Source of the DNA: Hymenopellis radicata
Lineage: Eukaryota; Basidiomycota; Agaricomycetes; Agaricales; Physalacriaceae
Length of the DNA: 64,000 nucleotides
Direction: 5' to 3'
Assembly: GCA_015501595.1 (NCBI GenBank)
Contig: JADNRX010000184.1
Coordinates: 1 to 64,000 of the forward strand
A program made the position numbers and the translations under genes. The notes under the pieces are model-generated. The model worked only from the letters and a program-made list of their open reading frames with translations. It did not search any database and was not told where the DNA came from. This document shows, piece by piece, positions 9,298-19,098 of this stretch (position 1 is its first letter; the number at the start of each line of letters is the position of its first letter).

Positions 9298-12200
9298 ATG
9301 GCCACCACTGCCTCTGTTCGCCGTTATAAACCGGGTCATTTTGTATGTAGTTATGTGCCAGCTTTGCCCTTCACGTAGTGCTAACCGCTGCCGTCAGGCG
9401 AGGCATAATTGCCAACAAACGATTCTACTCAACGGTCCGAGGGATGATCTTTTTATTGAGCCTTTTAAATTGGACGCCCGCAGTGTCGCCATCCGAGCCA
9501 AGGAGGTCGCGCGTGAGACAGAGAAGTTGAACGCCGATGATGCAGTGGATCAGGACATGTCAGTGCGTCGGCATCCGTCTTTTGTTTGGCTTGACTAAGG
9601 AGCGTCTGTACTAGATCTCCCGACCTTGTATTCTTGATATCGCAGCAAAAACACAGCTTCACGATTTTACACGGCGACACTCTGCAGAGGATCCCGGGAA
9701 GCCCTGTGTCTAAGACACGGACAACCACGCGCATGATAGAACCCGAGCTGCTGCTTGGATGTTACTGGTCGATAAATTCCATTCCTTACATGGGCTTTGT
9801 GCCCGTCAATCCGTATCGGGCGTGTTTTGGGGACTCGTTATTCTCTCCAGTCTTTTTGCGCAAGTGGGAACTTCCCTTGGAGCAGGCTGACAATCACTAC
9901 TGGAGGTTAGGACCAGACCTCGCTAGCCAATGGCAGAATTTAGAAAATGTCCTGGTCGCCCTCCGAGAGATCTTGGTCGCTTCCATACTCATTCGTGGCA
10001 GTCAGGAGCATTTGCCTGCTCCTCTTCCATCATATTATAGATTTGCTCGAGCGCATCCGGACTGCCTACTGGTCACGAAAAGGCTTGTCCGCGCGCGCTA
10101 TGCGTTTCTATTGCTCGGCGCAGAAATCTCCTTCCTCTATGCTCTCCAATGCGAAAACGCCGATTTCCAGGCCTCCTTTCCAGAACAACTGCAGCAGCAT
10201 TTCGGACATGCAGCTCTTGTTGAGAGCATTTTGGATTCTTGGTTATTTTGGCACGGAACGGGGTTCTTCTCTCATCGCTACTGTCAACTGCTTGACGAGG
10301 CAGCCGCCAAGCGGACTTGTCCGCGTCAGGGCATGTTCGTCAATGTCGCGCTCTCTACACTCGCTCACGCCTTAACCGCCTATGAAAAGTTTGACGTTCC
10401 CGTATGGTTCTGGTGGGGAAATCGGACTCTCACGCATACACCAAAATCTGCCGTTATTGCGCGCCGCTACGGGTTTAATAGAGATATGGTGGGGCGATAT
10501 CTCGACAGCGTCGGCGCTACATGGGTCGACTTAGAAACGGGCCGCATGTTTGAGCGCCTCGTGTATAAACCATCTTATGAACAACGTCCCTGCAGCAAAC
10601 CCATTCAACTAATCACTGCTGAGTCACTGTTTGCGGCCGCTCCCAATGAACAGTGGTTTGAATTTTTTCAGAGGCGGGAACGCGCCCTTTTGGCTTGGCC
10701 CGTCGACGGCGAGCAGCGGCAGCTGACCATAACGCGTCACCTGCGGGCGCAAACGCATGGTTTGGATCAGGGCTCCGCCCTGTTTGAATGGGTTCTGTTG
10801 CCCAACAGCGTTGATAGGTTTTGTCGGCGCCGAGTCCCTGCTCACCAAGCACGCCGTGTCTGGGCGGAGTACAAACCCTTCCAGCGTTATTATTGTGCGG
10901 CTTATGACGAATGGGATCTTTCGAGAGTACTCGCACCCGGTACTGATGCCTCGATCGCCCTCCAATGGCAAGAGAATAACATTCAACCTTTATGCGATGC
11001 AGCCGTCGATGAAGACCTGTCTACTTTGTTGCCATCAGAAGAAGTCGTTACTACCTCCCATTCGCCAGGTACTATAACGGCCGATACACAGGTGGCCACG
11101 GCTGCGGAACAAAGCTCCGAAAGTTCTGTACCTGAAGAAGACCTGCGATTTGCTCCGCCTGATGGTAGCGAGCTTCCGGACTTCCCGCTGGAAGATGGCG
11201 AGGTCTCTGATGCCGCCACTCCCATTGACTGGGCTACAACCTATCGCGCACTGTTTCCCATTACCAAGGAACGACTCGGAAGTAGACGTGTCGAAACCCC
11301 TTCATTCGCTACAGTTCTTCGGGTGTTCTACGGGATCTACGTACCGCCCGAGTTCGTGCGTGTACCGGAAGATCATCAGGGCAGCACGCTTTGGGAAGAA
11401 ACGTTAAAGAAATACCTGAAAACCTGCGTCCGCAGACTGTCCTGTTCCAGCCCCATTGTCGAAGAAGACGCTGCCTTCAATGCTTCAGCGTACCATCACC
11501 TAATTACATTGTTTGAGCATCTTCAATGGTATGCCACGGCGCAGAACGCCGCCACTCTGCCTGCGCATGGCCCTGCTATGGCTTGGTCCGATCTCATGCC
11601 ATCTCATGCGTCCTACGTATTATCCAATCTGAAGCATCGGTTGGTTATCCAGCGCATTGAATGGCGCATGCGCAAAGACATGAACTACCAGTTCTATTGG
11701 CCCAACACCCTGATCAGGGTGCTTCTTTATCGTGCTACCGATGTAATGTGGCTCCTACGCCTCATCAATGAAACATCAGTCGAAGCAGCACTGAGGCAGC
11801 TCGTCACTGTTGGTATTCGCTTCACTTTCGCCACCATAGCTCTTACGCCTCTGCTAGCGACGACGCTACTCTCCGAAGCAATTCCGTGGCGGCGTTTTCC
11901 TTTTAAGGCCACCACAGTCGATTATGAGGAATACCTCGCCCGCCGCGCTCGGTTGTTCTCTTCCACCACAGTCCTCCGCGCCGCACTACTGAGTGGGGGT
12001 ATTATCTGGCGCATTGCCATGGAACATTCTTCAGACCCAGCAAGTCTTCTCACGACGACCGCCGAAGAAATCCAACGCATAGGTTCGCGGGCGGGGCTTC
12101 CTAACGGCGACGTTGTCGCGCAGCTAAGCCTCACGGAAGAGCAACGACAGATCATCATCGGAACGTATCGCGTCAGCCCAACCCTGCCCGCTCCTAAGGA

Positions 12201-12447
12201 TTGCCCAACAGTCTCGTGGTTCCCATCGGCGACCTCTTTCTGGAAGAGCGGTATAAACGTTGGCTTCTGGAGTAACGATGCCGAGTCTTGGTATCAACTT
12301 CGTGTACACAACTACATCCACGGCCTCAAGCAACCTGTGGCCAAAGGGGCATGGACGACCACCATGAATCTACACCAGCCTGCGCAAAGAGTCGCGCGTG
12401 GCTACGAGAATCGGGCACGTAAAGTGCTGGACGCCGCTCTGAGCTGA
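9298..12447 (+). CDS. Large lineage-specific protein, 1003 aa
   Basis: Three exons (9298-9342, 9398-9562, 9646-12447) are in phase throughout and give 1003 aa. The start MATTASVRRYKPGHF was chosen because it links in frame through two GT-AG introns to the long third exon, which itself has no ATG near its 5' end. Aromatic-rich motifs include ELLLGCYWSINSIPYMGF, VPVWFWWGNRTLTHTP, WFPSATSFWKSGINVGFWS and SWYQLRVHNYIHGL. Between residues of about 450 and 540 lies an acidic Ser/Thr/Glu/Asp-rich linker dividing two folded halves. No transmembrane segment or known catalytic motif is evident. The final segment resembles proteins I associate with repeated Agaricomycete gene families, but I cannot name the family. 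It follows the 389-aa gene in the same direction and ends 270 bp from the RPA3-like host gene. Confidence 0.65.
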
Positions 12448-12715
12448 TTTTGACAGTTGCACTCCATAGATCATTCGAGTGAGTGCTCATAGCATTGTTC
12501 GTAAAATACTCGCTTACTAAATTGGCAGCTTTCTTATCATTCTGCTGCCAGGGATGCTTTCGCAATGCTTCGTCCTGTATGTAACACCATGCAATGTACC
12601 ATAACTCGCAACCCATATAAGCCTTTATTGATAACCGCCAAGATCGTTCAGCAGTCTCTTTGTCCACAACAAGTTTTTATTCATCATGGCTCACGTTTGG
12701 CGTGACACACGTAGG

Positions 12716-13288
12716 CTACATAGTATCGGAGGGGAAAAAGATACGGCGGAACCGTGGCTCGTGAATCAGCTCAATCACAGAGTCGATGATGCGCATATCT
12801 GAGAGTGATTAGTATGAGCGACCGACAAAAAAAGAGGCTCGCGCGGACCGATATCCCCAGGCATTGAAATCAGTGTATGCGCCGACACGATGTGTTCATC
12901 GACCACCGTCCCGCACACCTCTAGGTAAGCGTTAACCGCCGTCGCATCCGCGTCTTGCTATACTGATATCAATGGATCTTTGTCGTGTGATGGGAGCTAT
13001 CCGCCGCACCTTTGTGACATCTCTGATGACCACTTCCATATTGTCCGTCGACACACCTAATAGAGTGAAGTCCTCCTTCTCTGCAGTACTGAAATCTTGC
13101 TTCTGGAGAATGCGCGCTGTTCATTGTCGGACCTCTCCCCCTTGAAAATGGAAACCGACCTGTGTAACACGGCAGGGTAATCGCACTTCTTCCCCAATGA
13201 AAGCAGATAAGCGCTTTCCGTTAACCCGAGGTTGAACTTTCGGCTGGTCATCTAGTTCCGCCAGCGGGCAGTCAAGAAACAAACTCAT
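12716..13288 (-). CDS. RFA3: Replication protein A subunit 3 (RPA14-like)
   Basis: RPA3 is the smallest subunit of the single-strand DNA-binding heterotrimer used in replication, repair and recombination in the nucleus. Four exons (13288-13160, 13102-13010, 12957-12849, 12798-12716) sum to 414 nt, giving 137 aa. The OB-fold core has PRVNGKRLSAFIGEEVRL, then LGVSTDNMEVVIRDVTK, YLEVCGTVVDEHIV, and the trimerising C-terminal helix DMRIIDSVIELIHEPRF. The layout and length (about 110-140 aa) fit the family. An AATAAA signal lies 35-40 nt after the stop (12676-12681). A motif ACGTGGCAAGTTGAT (13356-13370) sits about 70 bp upstream of the ATG. The gene looks intact and single-copy in type, and marks host chromosome between accessory regions. 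Confidence 0.85.
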
Positions 13289-13299
13289 GTTTGCGAAGT

Positions 13300-14230
13300 T
13301 ATGGGTGGAGACAAGAACCAAGGGCGGACACCGTGCAAACAGAACAAAATATGTTACGTGGCAAGTTGATAGGCAACATACGTCGCCACCTTCCGACCTC
13401 ATCGAGCACGAGTACCATTTGCACGTTGCTCCCGCGAGCGCTCTCTGGACCTCTTCACGAGTAGCCTCTCGTCACGGCTGCTATGCGCTGCCTTATCGCG
13501 CCGGGAGCACGTAGTGACGCGTACGATTTTTACGCGCGGGTACCGCAGCAAGACTGTCCTGCTCAAAGTATCAATGCGAGATTGCCAGGTGCTACGTTCT
13601 TCTGTTGGTGTCTGGGGGATAGGTGCGTGGTCTGCTCTTTCCTTCGTGTTCACTTGCTCACCTGCTTGTAGTTTTTTCCCTTACATTGAATGGCCGCGAT
13701 GGATATCACATACGCTCCTGCGCTCGCGATGCTCGCTTTGCACTTCCGCCTGCTGTATACACACATGTCATCTGTTACCACTCCCCCCCACAACGTCCCA
13801 ACACATGCAGTGAGCATGCCCCGTAACATTGCAGGGGGATGTACAACGGACATGAACGTCGAACGTGGTCGATAGGCAGCCTTTGGTTCTATTCTGAAGT
13901 GTCGGTTACACGTAGGAATCAATACATAACTTACCACGGTTTGTCTGAAACGCTGTTGGGTCTGAGGAGCGATTCAAGTTGATTTCGAGCAGCATGAACT
14001 GAGGCCACGAGTTTTTATGCAGTCTGTACTCAGACCAGGGCAGGAAGGAAAGTCAATACACGGATTTGAATGGTCAGTGCATCTACGGCGAAAACACAAG
14101 TAAATTTTGTACAATGGCGCCACTACATGTTGTACTACGAATAACATGAGCATTTTCAATGGCCCATCACAGCCGGACACCAACTACGACAAGGCATCAG
14201 AGTCGGGCAAGCTAAGGTGAGAGCAGATAT
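13300..14230 (-). other. Unresolved stretch, possible degenerate spliced gene
   Basis: Minus-strand exon-like pieces exist: one around 13930-13690, then a GT-AG gap, then 13618-13411 ending in an Arg/Ser-rich tail (KRSRERSREQR). No convincing start or domain was found. It could be an unrecognised small gene or non-coding sequence. The stretch also contains the promoter of the RPA3-like gene at its left end. Confidence 0.25.
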
Positions 14231-14245
14231 GGCGTAGCTACTGAC

Positions 14246-14621
14246 CTAGCCCGTGGTGGATGTGAGGTTCGTTTCGGGCATTGCCCGAGCAACTCTCAGT
14301 TTGTTGGGATCCGTTTCCGGGTACGCGGGAGTGGGGTCGAGCTTCACCGTGTAGGTATAGGCCTAGTTGAGCGTATACTGAGCAAAGTGTGATGAATACA
14401 AGATAAGCACATACAAAGGGGTTGCGGGGGGTGGAGGCGTGATGGGTAACAATGGTGCCTTTGTCGCCAGCGTTGACGACGCCGACGATGGTCTCGATCG
14501 TTTCGACAATGGCGACCCGGTCACTGGTGGCGAACTGTTGTACAACCTCAACAAGTCGAAGAATAGAGAAGGAAGGAAGGTGACAAACCACAGGAGGCGG
14601 AAGGTCTTGGTCTTGGCTCAT
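14246..14621 (-). CDS. Small hypothetical protein, 107 aa
   Basis: Two exons join across a 52-nt intron (GTATGT...CTAG) in phase. The start is ATG 14621 (MSQDQDLPPPVV) and the stop is at 14246. The protein has a helical N-terminal half (RLVEVVQQFATSDRVAIVETIETI) and then NAGDKGTIVTHHAS ... FAYTYTVKLDPTPAY. The GxxGTIV followed by a Tyr-Val-Leu strand recalls small beta-barrel modules of the DUF4926/KOW kind, but the match is too weak to name. An AT-rich GCTGTATAAAAAG lies 50-60 bp upstream, though its polarity fits the other strand better. Compact, intact and beside host genes, it is probably a host gene. Confidence 0.5.
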
Positions 14622-14775
14622 GGTAGATGATGATGTGGTGAAAGGGATGGGGCAAGGTGCCTTGAGCCACGCTGTATAAAAAGCGCATATTGTGTCACGT
14701 CACTGGTCACTCAGGCATCTTTTAATACAGTTTTAATACGAAATCAAACACACTTTCATTGCATGTATGGCTACC

Positions 14776-16231
14776 TCAGTTCAACGATAAGTCCTCGCAA
14801 GTGATTGTGCGGTACTTGAAGGTGCCTTGCGAGTGATATGAACATACATTACTGGAGAAGGTGACGTATGAAAGCGTACCATGAGAATAGAGTACCTTTG
14901 TTGTCGGTCTCTCTAAAATAGTGACAGGAACGCTGTTGCAGATAGTTTCAAATCGATGAAGTACCTCCGAGGAGGAGATCGCCGTGTCCTTCATCTCCCG
15001 TAGGAGAGGTGCAATCTCTGGAACATCATCGGCAACGCACTATAAAGAACACTGAGATTAATCTAGAATCTAGATTCGAAAGGTAAGCGTGGGCTCACCA
15101 GAAGTGTGCGTTCGAGAACAGCGGCCAGTTGCATGATGTCCTTGCGATAAGCCATCTGATCACAGCCAAAAGTAGCCGCCTCGAAATCTATGAAGGCGTA
15201 CCGGCGTTCCGGCCCCCGCATGCCCCGAAAACGATACTGGAGATCGGCGTATGGTGCTACAGCGTCTTTAACCATGTTTTGAACACTGATATCCCCATGA
15301 GTGAGGTTATTCTTGTGTAGGAATGCAAGGGCCTTGTCCCCGAAGATGAACATAGTAGCGGGGAACATGCATAAGAATGGGAAAGGAACTCACCTGAAGA
15401 AAGGCCAGTCCATATCGAAGAGCTTGAGAAACAGTCTCAAAATCACCATCGCAGGCTGCGCCCCATCTGTAGAAGGACGTTAGAGCACAAGCCGCTCACA
15501 ACGCAATGATGACATACCGGGGCATGATAGCGAAGACTTGATCGTGAAACACAAGCAACTGTAGGAGAGGAATCGTATGATTGTGTGGATGGTCTCGAAG
15601 GGGTGGGGTGTTCATTTTGCGTAGCGCAGATAGCTCCGCATGTGGCTTTAACCCGGAAACTGCCCTGGGGTCTATTGACTATCTGTGACGCGCGTAGTGG
15701 TGAGGTGAACCTACTTGATAACAACATCGCGTCCTTCGGAGTCACGAGCCGGCCATACGCGGGGGGCCTTAAGGAATATCCAGTGAGCATACAGCCACCG
15801 TGGATGATGAGGGAGAGGCCTACTACGAAGAGGAAAGTGGCATCAGAGTCCTGGCGGTAGAACCGCTGGGCAAAAGGAAAAGCCGGAGTTTGTGTAGATG
15901 GAGGACTTGGAGGGAGTAGTGGCGCAAAAATATCGTTCGGGTTAGTGAGGAAGAGGTCGTAACCGTGCGAGCGGAAGAATGGGCGAAGGAATGCCCAAAG
16001 GCGTACAAGGCGGATCATTTGTTGGAGATAGTTTTCGGTGTCGTTTGGGTTTCCAACACACCAAAGACCTGGATATTCAGAGGTGACTGGGTAGTTGCAA
16101 AGCCACGAGCGAACGGTCCAATAAATGGAACTCTTCAGACCACGCACGTGGACCATATGAAGAGGCCTGAGAGTAAATAGGAACCCCAAGGCGCATACAA
16201 TGAATGATGAACAAAAAAGCATGGGAAGCAT
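14776..16231 (-). CDS. Protein-kinase-like protein with N-terminal hydrophobic segment
   Basis: The start at ATG 16231 gives MLPMLFCSSFIVCALGFLF, a likely signal anchor. A leader with GYDLFLTNPNDIFAPLLPP and FAQRFYRQ follows. The kinase fold begins with VWPARDSEGRDVVIK, where the final Lys is the expected ATP-binding lysine. Then come ELSALRKMNTPPLRDHPHNH, VFHDQVFAIMPR, ALAFLHKNNLTHGDISVQN (catalytic loop) and YAFIDFEAATFG (metal-binding loop). HRD is HGD and DFG is DFE, while the catalytic Asp, the loop Asn and the metal-binding Asp remain. Exons are separated by introns of about 50-60 nt; the C-terminal exon follows an in-phase junction near 15050 and reaches 14776, but its last part could be intron. 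Agaricomycetes carry many such divergent kinases. Activity is uncertain. Confidence 0.65.
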
Positions 16232-16572
16232 GCTGTCAAGTCGCTAGGCGTGGAGAGACGAGTGCCACATTCAAAAATGGTATCTCACATCGGTCAGTTC
16301 CCAAAAAGGCGCCGACGCAAACATGGACAAACGGCAGTCGGACTGGGAAATTGATCACGGCTTTCCTTCTGCCATCGTCATGCATAATACATACTTCTGT
16401 CTGCCCATTGTGTGGGAGCACTGGGTGTTGGGCCTGCGGCTCGGACTCTTTCTACTCACCTTTTACTGTTCCTAGTTCGGCAGCCGGTGGGTGGTATGGT
16501 GGGTCGGGAGAGCCGGGGAAGGTTTCGAGGTTTTTGTTTGTAAAGAAAAACTAGGTGACAGGGAGGTCAACG
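16232..16572. other. Intergenic stretch
   Basis: No supported gene. It lies between the 5' end of the kinase-like gene and the 3' end of the KDZ-type gene. Short open frames here have no recognisable content. Confidence 0.4.
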
Positions 16573-18948
16573 TTACGTCGCGCCCGCCCAAGTTCCGTCC
16601 CAGTGCGCTAGAGGAAGGATCATGGGGTGGAGACCCTTCCTCCGCAAGTTCATGTCGACCAGCTCGTTGTGGATCAAGATCATCTCGTCAGCGAAGAACA
16701 TGAAGCTGAAAGAAAGACGTCAGATTGGGTGCCTATCAATTCGGAGGCTGCTTACTGGGCGAAAGTCATTTCCCTGGCCACCGTCGTGAACCCGCCAAAC
16801 CAGACGTTTGCCTGTTCGCACGCGGACGTATTGAAGATGACACGCCCTTCGGCGTCCAACACGTCGTTGTGGAGGGCAGGGTTGCAATGCTGGTTACAAA
16901 ACGAGTCGCCCTCCTTGTGACAAAAGGCCCCATGAAAAATATCATACAGATGCAAACTGTTCGCTGTAAGGTAAGAATCCCCCGATTTGATCAAGTGCTC
17001 CAATAGATGACACGCTTTGTCGTAGAAAAAGGCGGCAGGCATTGCTTGCGCGAAACGTGTAGGGAAGAGACTTTTGAGAAACGTCTGCGAGCCATGTGAG
17101 TTGCCTTCTGCCATGCCGCGTTTTGAAGACGCTTACCACGACAGCTTTAATACCTTCGGCGCCGAATAGCGTAGTGCGTCCTATGATGATTCCACACGGC
17201 CTTACGGCGAGCATTTCGCAATGCGTGTACTTCGATGTTAACAGTCTTTTACGTCTCTTCTTGGCCTGTTTCTTTGTGGCGAAAGGAGGCATCGGCCCAT
17301 TAGCGCTCAGATCATTCGTCGTTTCCTCCTCCTCCTCCTCCTCCTCCTCCTCCTCCTCGTCGGTATCCATGCCGCCAGTGTCCTGCTCATCATCTTGAGC
17401 GGTCCCTGATGCAATGCAATGCGTATCCAATGTTTCGGAAGCTGGGTCTTCGCTTTCCGGACCCGGAGACCAAGGCGCCGCGCTCGTCTGTGTAGTTCCC
17501 GCGTTCCTTGGCCTTGAATGGCGATTTCTTCTCTTTCCAGGGCTTGATGTACGGGGTCCGCACACGCACGCGAATTCTCTCCCCGGTCGTTAACGCACTC
17601 TCGGACGAAGCATCGCCAAGCATTCCTACTATGTATGCCGCAGAATTTGTCTTTCGGGTGCATGAGGGGCTCGATACAGGGCATGCCTTCTTCGTCGGCC
17701 GACACGGAACAGCAGCGGCAGCGGACGCTAACACCATCAAGTACGAGGGCGTCTACATACTCTGAAGGTGACGGGGAGGAGGTCATGCTTTGACAGCAAA
17801 GACTGAAAGCGAAATCACTCACTGAGAGCTCCGCTAGTGGGGTCTGGCTTGAGTTTGACGCAGGCATCACAAATATGTCCCCACATTGGTTGACCGGTCC
17901 CTGTCATTGCTAGGTTCCGATTATCGATAGCAGTTTTAAAACGGTCGACTTGGTCGCCTTGGTTCGCAACGGCGAGAGTCCCAGTACCATTCGTCCTGCG
18001 TGCTTGGTCGCGGAGCAGCGCAAAGATCCAGAAGGTGTCCATGACAAGTTCCCGGTTCAAACGCCAGACGAGGTTCGTAAGGCCGTGCCAAGGTTGCTCC
18101 TTCAACTCCAAGTTGTACACGTTTTCAATGTCATTGGCGGAGGCACTGCGAAAGAGAAATGGGTTTACGAAATGGCGTGTTATCGGATAGGTAAGGTGCC
18201 CACTGTTGAACGGCCATTTGTAATGACCAATGGGCAGCTAGATCTCTCTCAACCCAATGTGTCTCCGAGGCTTGGATATAGTCGGGGATGCCAGCGTAAT
18301 AATGGCGCATGGAATCAGGGTGGTCCGCATTCTGCACCCAATAGCCGGGATGGTAGTACGTTGAACATTCTGGTCGGAGCGTGAGGAAAGTCCTTAGGGA
18401 GGGTTAATCGGCGTACCGATACAGTATTTGGAGACGGTGTAAACCGGCAATATGCCTCGCGCTCTGGTGAAGAGTTGGCCTTCGACGGGTCTATTCTTGT
18501 GGTGAACCAGACGGTACTTCGGACATCGCGGGCAATGAGTGACTGGGGCGGATATTACTACTGCTCCTGCTCGTGCGGATAATCAATGGTATGGAGGGGT
18601 GGTGGTGAAGTAGAGCGTACCAATTCGCTGGCTGTGTCCGAACTGGGACAGCAGCGTGTCCACTTCCGCGTCTGGACGAATGGCTATGAGCTGGTCGATA
18701 TCCATTATGACGGCCTGCCAAAGTGCTTGAACTTCCGTTTCTGCCAGTTGCAAGACAAGCCCGACTGTACGTGTGAGGTCGTCCGGTAGCGCCGCCGGGA
18801 AGAAGGCGGCGCGAGCCTTCAGCGCGACCTCCTGCGTTTTGATAATGTGCAGGAAGGTGACGAACGCAGTAAAATCTAACACCCCACCCGGCCACGACAT
18901 GGTGCTAAACGCGTGGCCTAGTCTTGTGAAGATTTCAGCGAGGGACAT
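16573..18948 (-). CDS. KDZ-type transposase-related protein with CxC5 and CxC6 clusters
   Basis: The start at ATG 18948 gives MSLAEIFTRLGHAF, typical of CxC5 proteins. A region with CPHCPRCPKYRLV and ILPVYTVS follows, then MRHYYAGIPDYIQASETHW. Further on are HGLTNLVWRLNRELVMDTFW and HICDACVKL. The CxC6 cluster follows with ALVLDGVSVRCRCC, FCGIHSRNAWRCFVREC and ACADPVHQALERE. A run of 12 glutamates (from a CTC repeat at 17323-17357) precedes the nuclease-like end: FFYDKACHLLEHL, YDIFHGAFCHKEGDSFCNQHCNPAL, FNTSACEQANVWFGGF and MFFADEMILIHNELV, with a stop at 16573. In KDZ families the Asp in YDxxC and the Glu in AEQ-like motifs are thought to belong to the DDE site. No frameshift was seen in the pieces read, so it may be intact. 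KDZ genes are DNA transposases common in Agaricomycetes; flanking terminal repeats were not found. Confidence 0.75.
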
Positions 18949-19098
18949 GGTGACAAGAGAAGAACGCCGATCGGGTGGACCCTGATGAATGGGCGGGTAT
19001 CATACTGCATGGCAAGTTAACATTAACGAGTGACGATAAACGAAGGTACATGAACACTATGTAAAGTTTGAGACTATTGACGAACAGCTTCACTAGAT

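Noticed and set aside
14671..14683. TATAAAAAG as promoter of the 14621 gene
   Set aside because: The consensus polarity is on the plus strand, where no gene follows, so it was not listed as a promoter feature even though the distance would fit.
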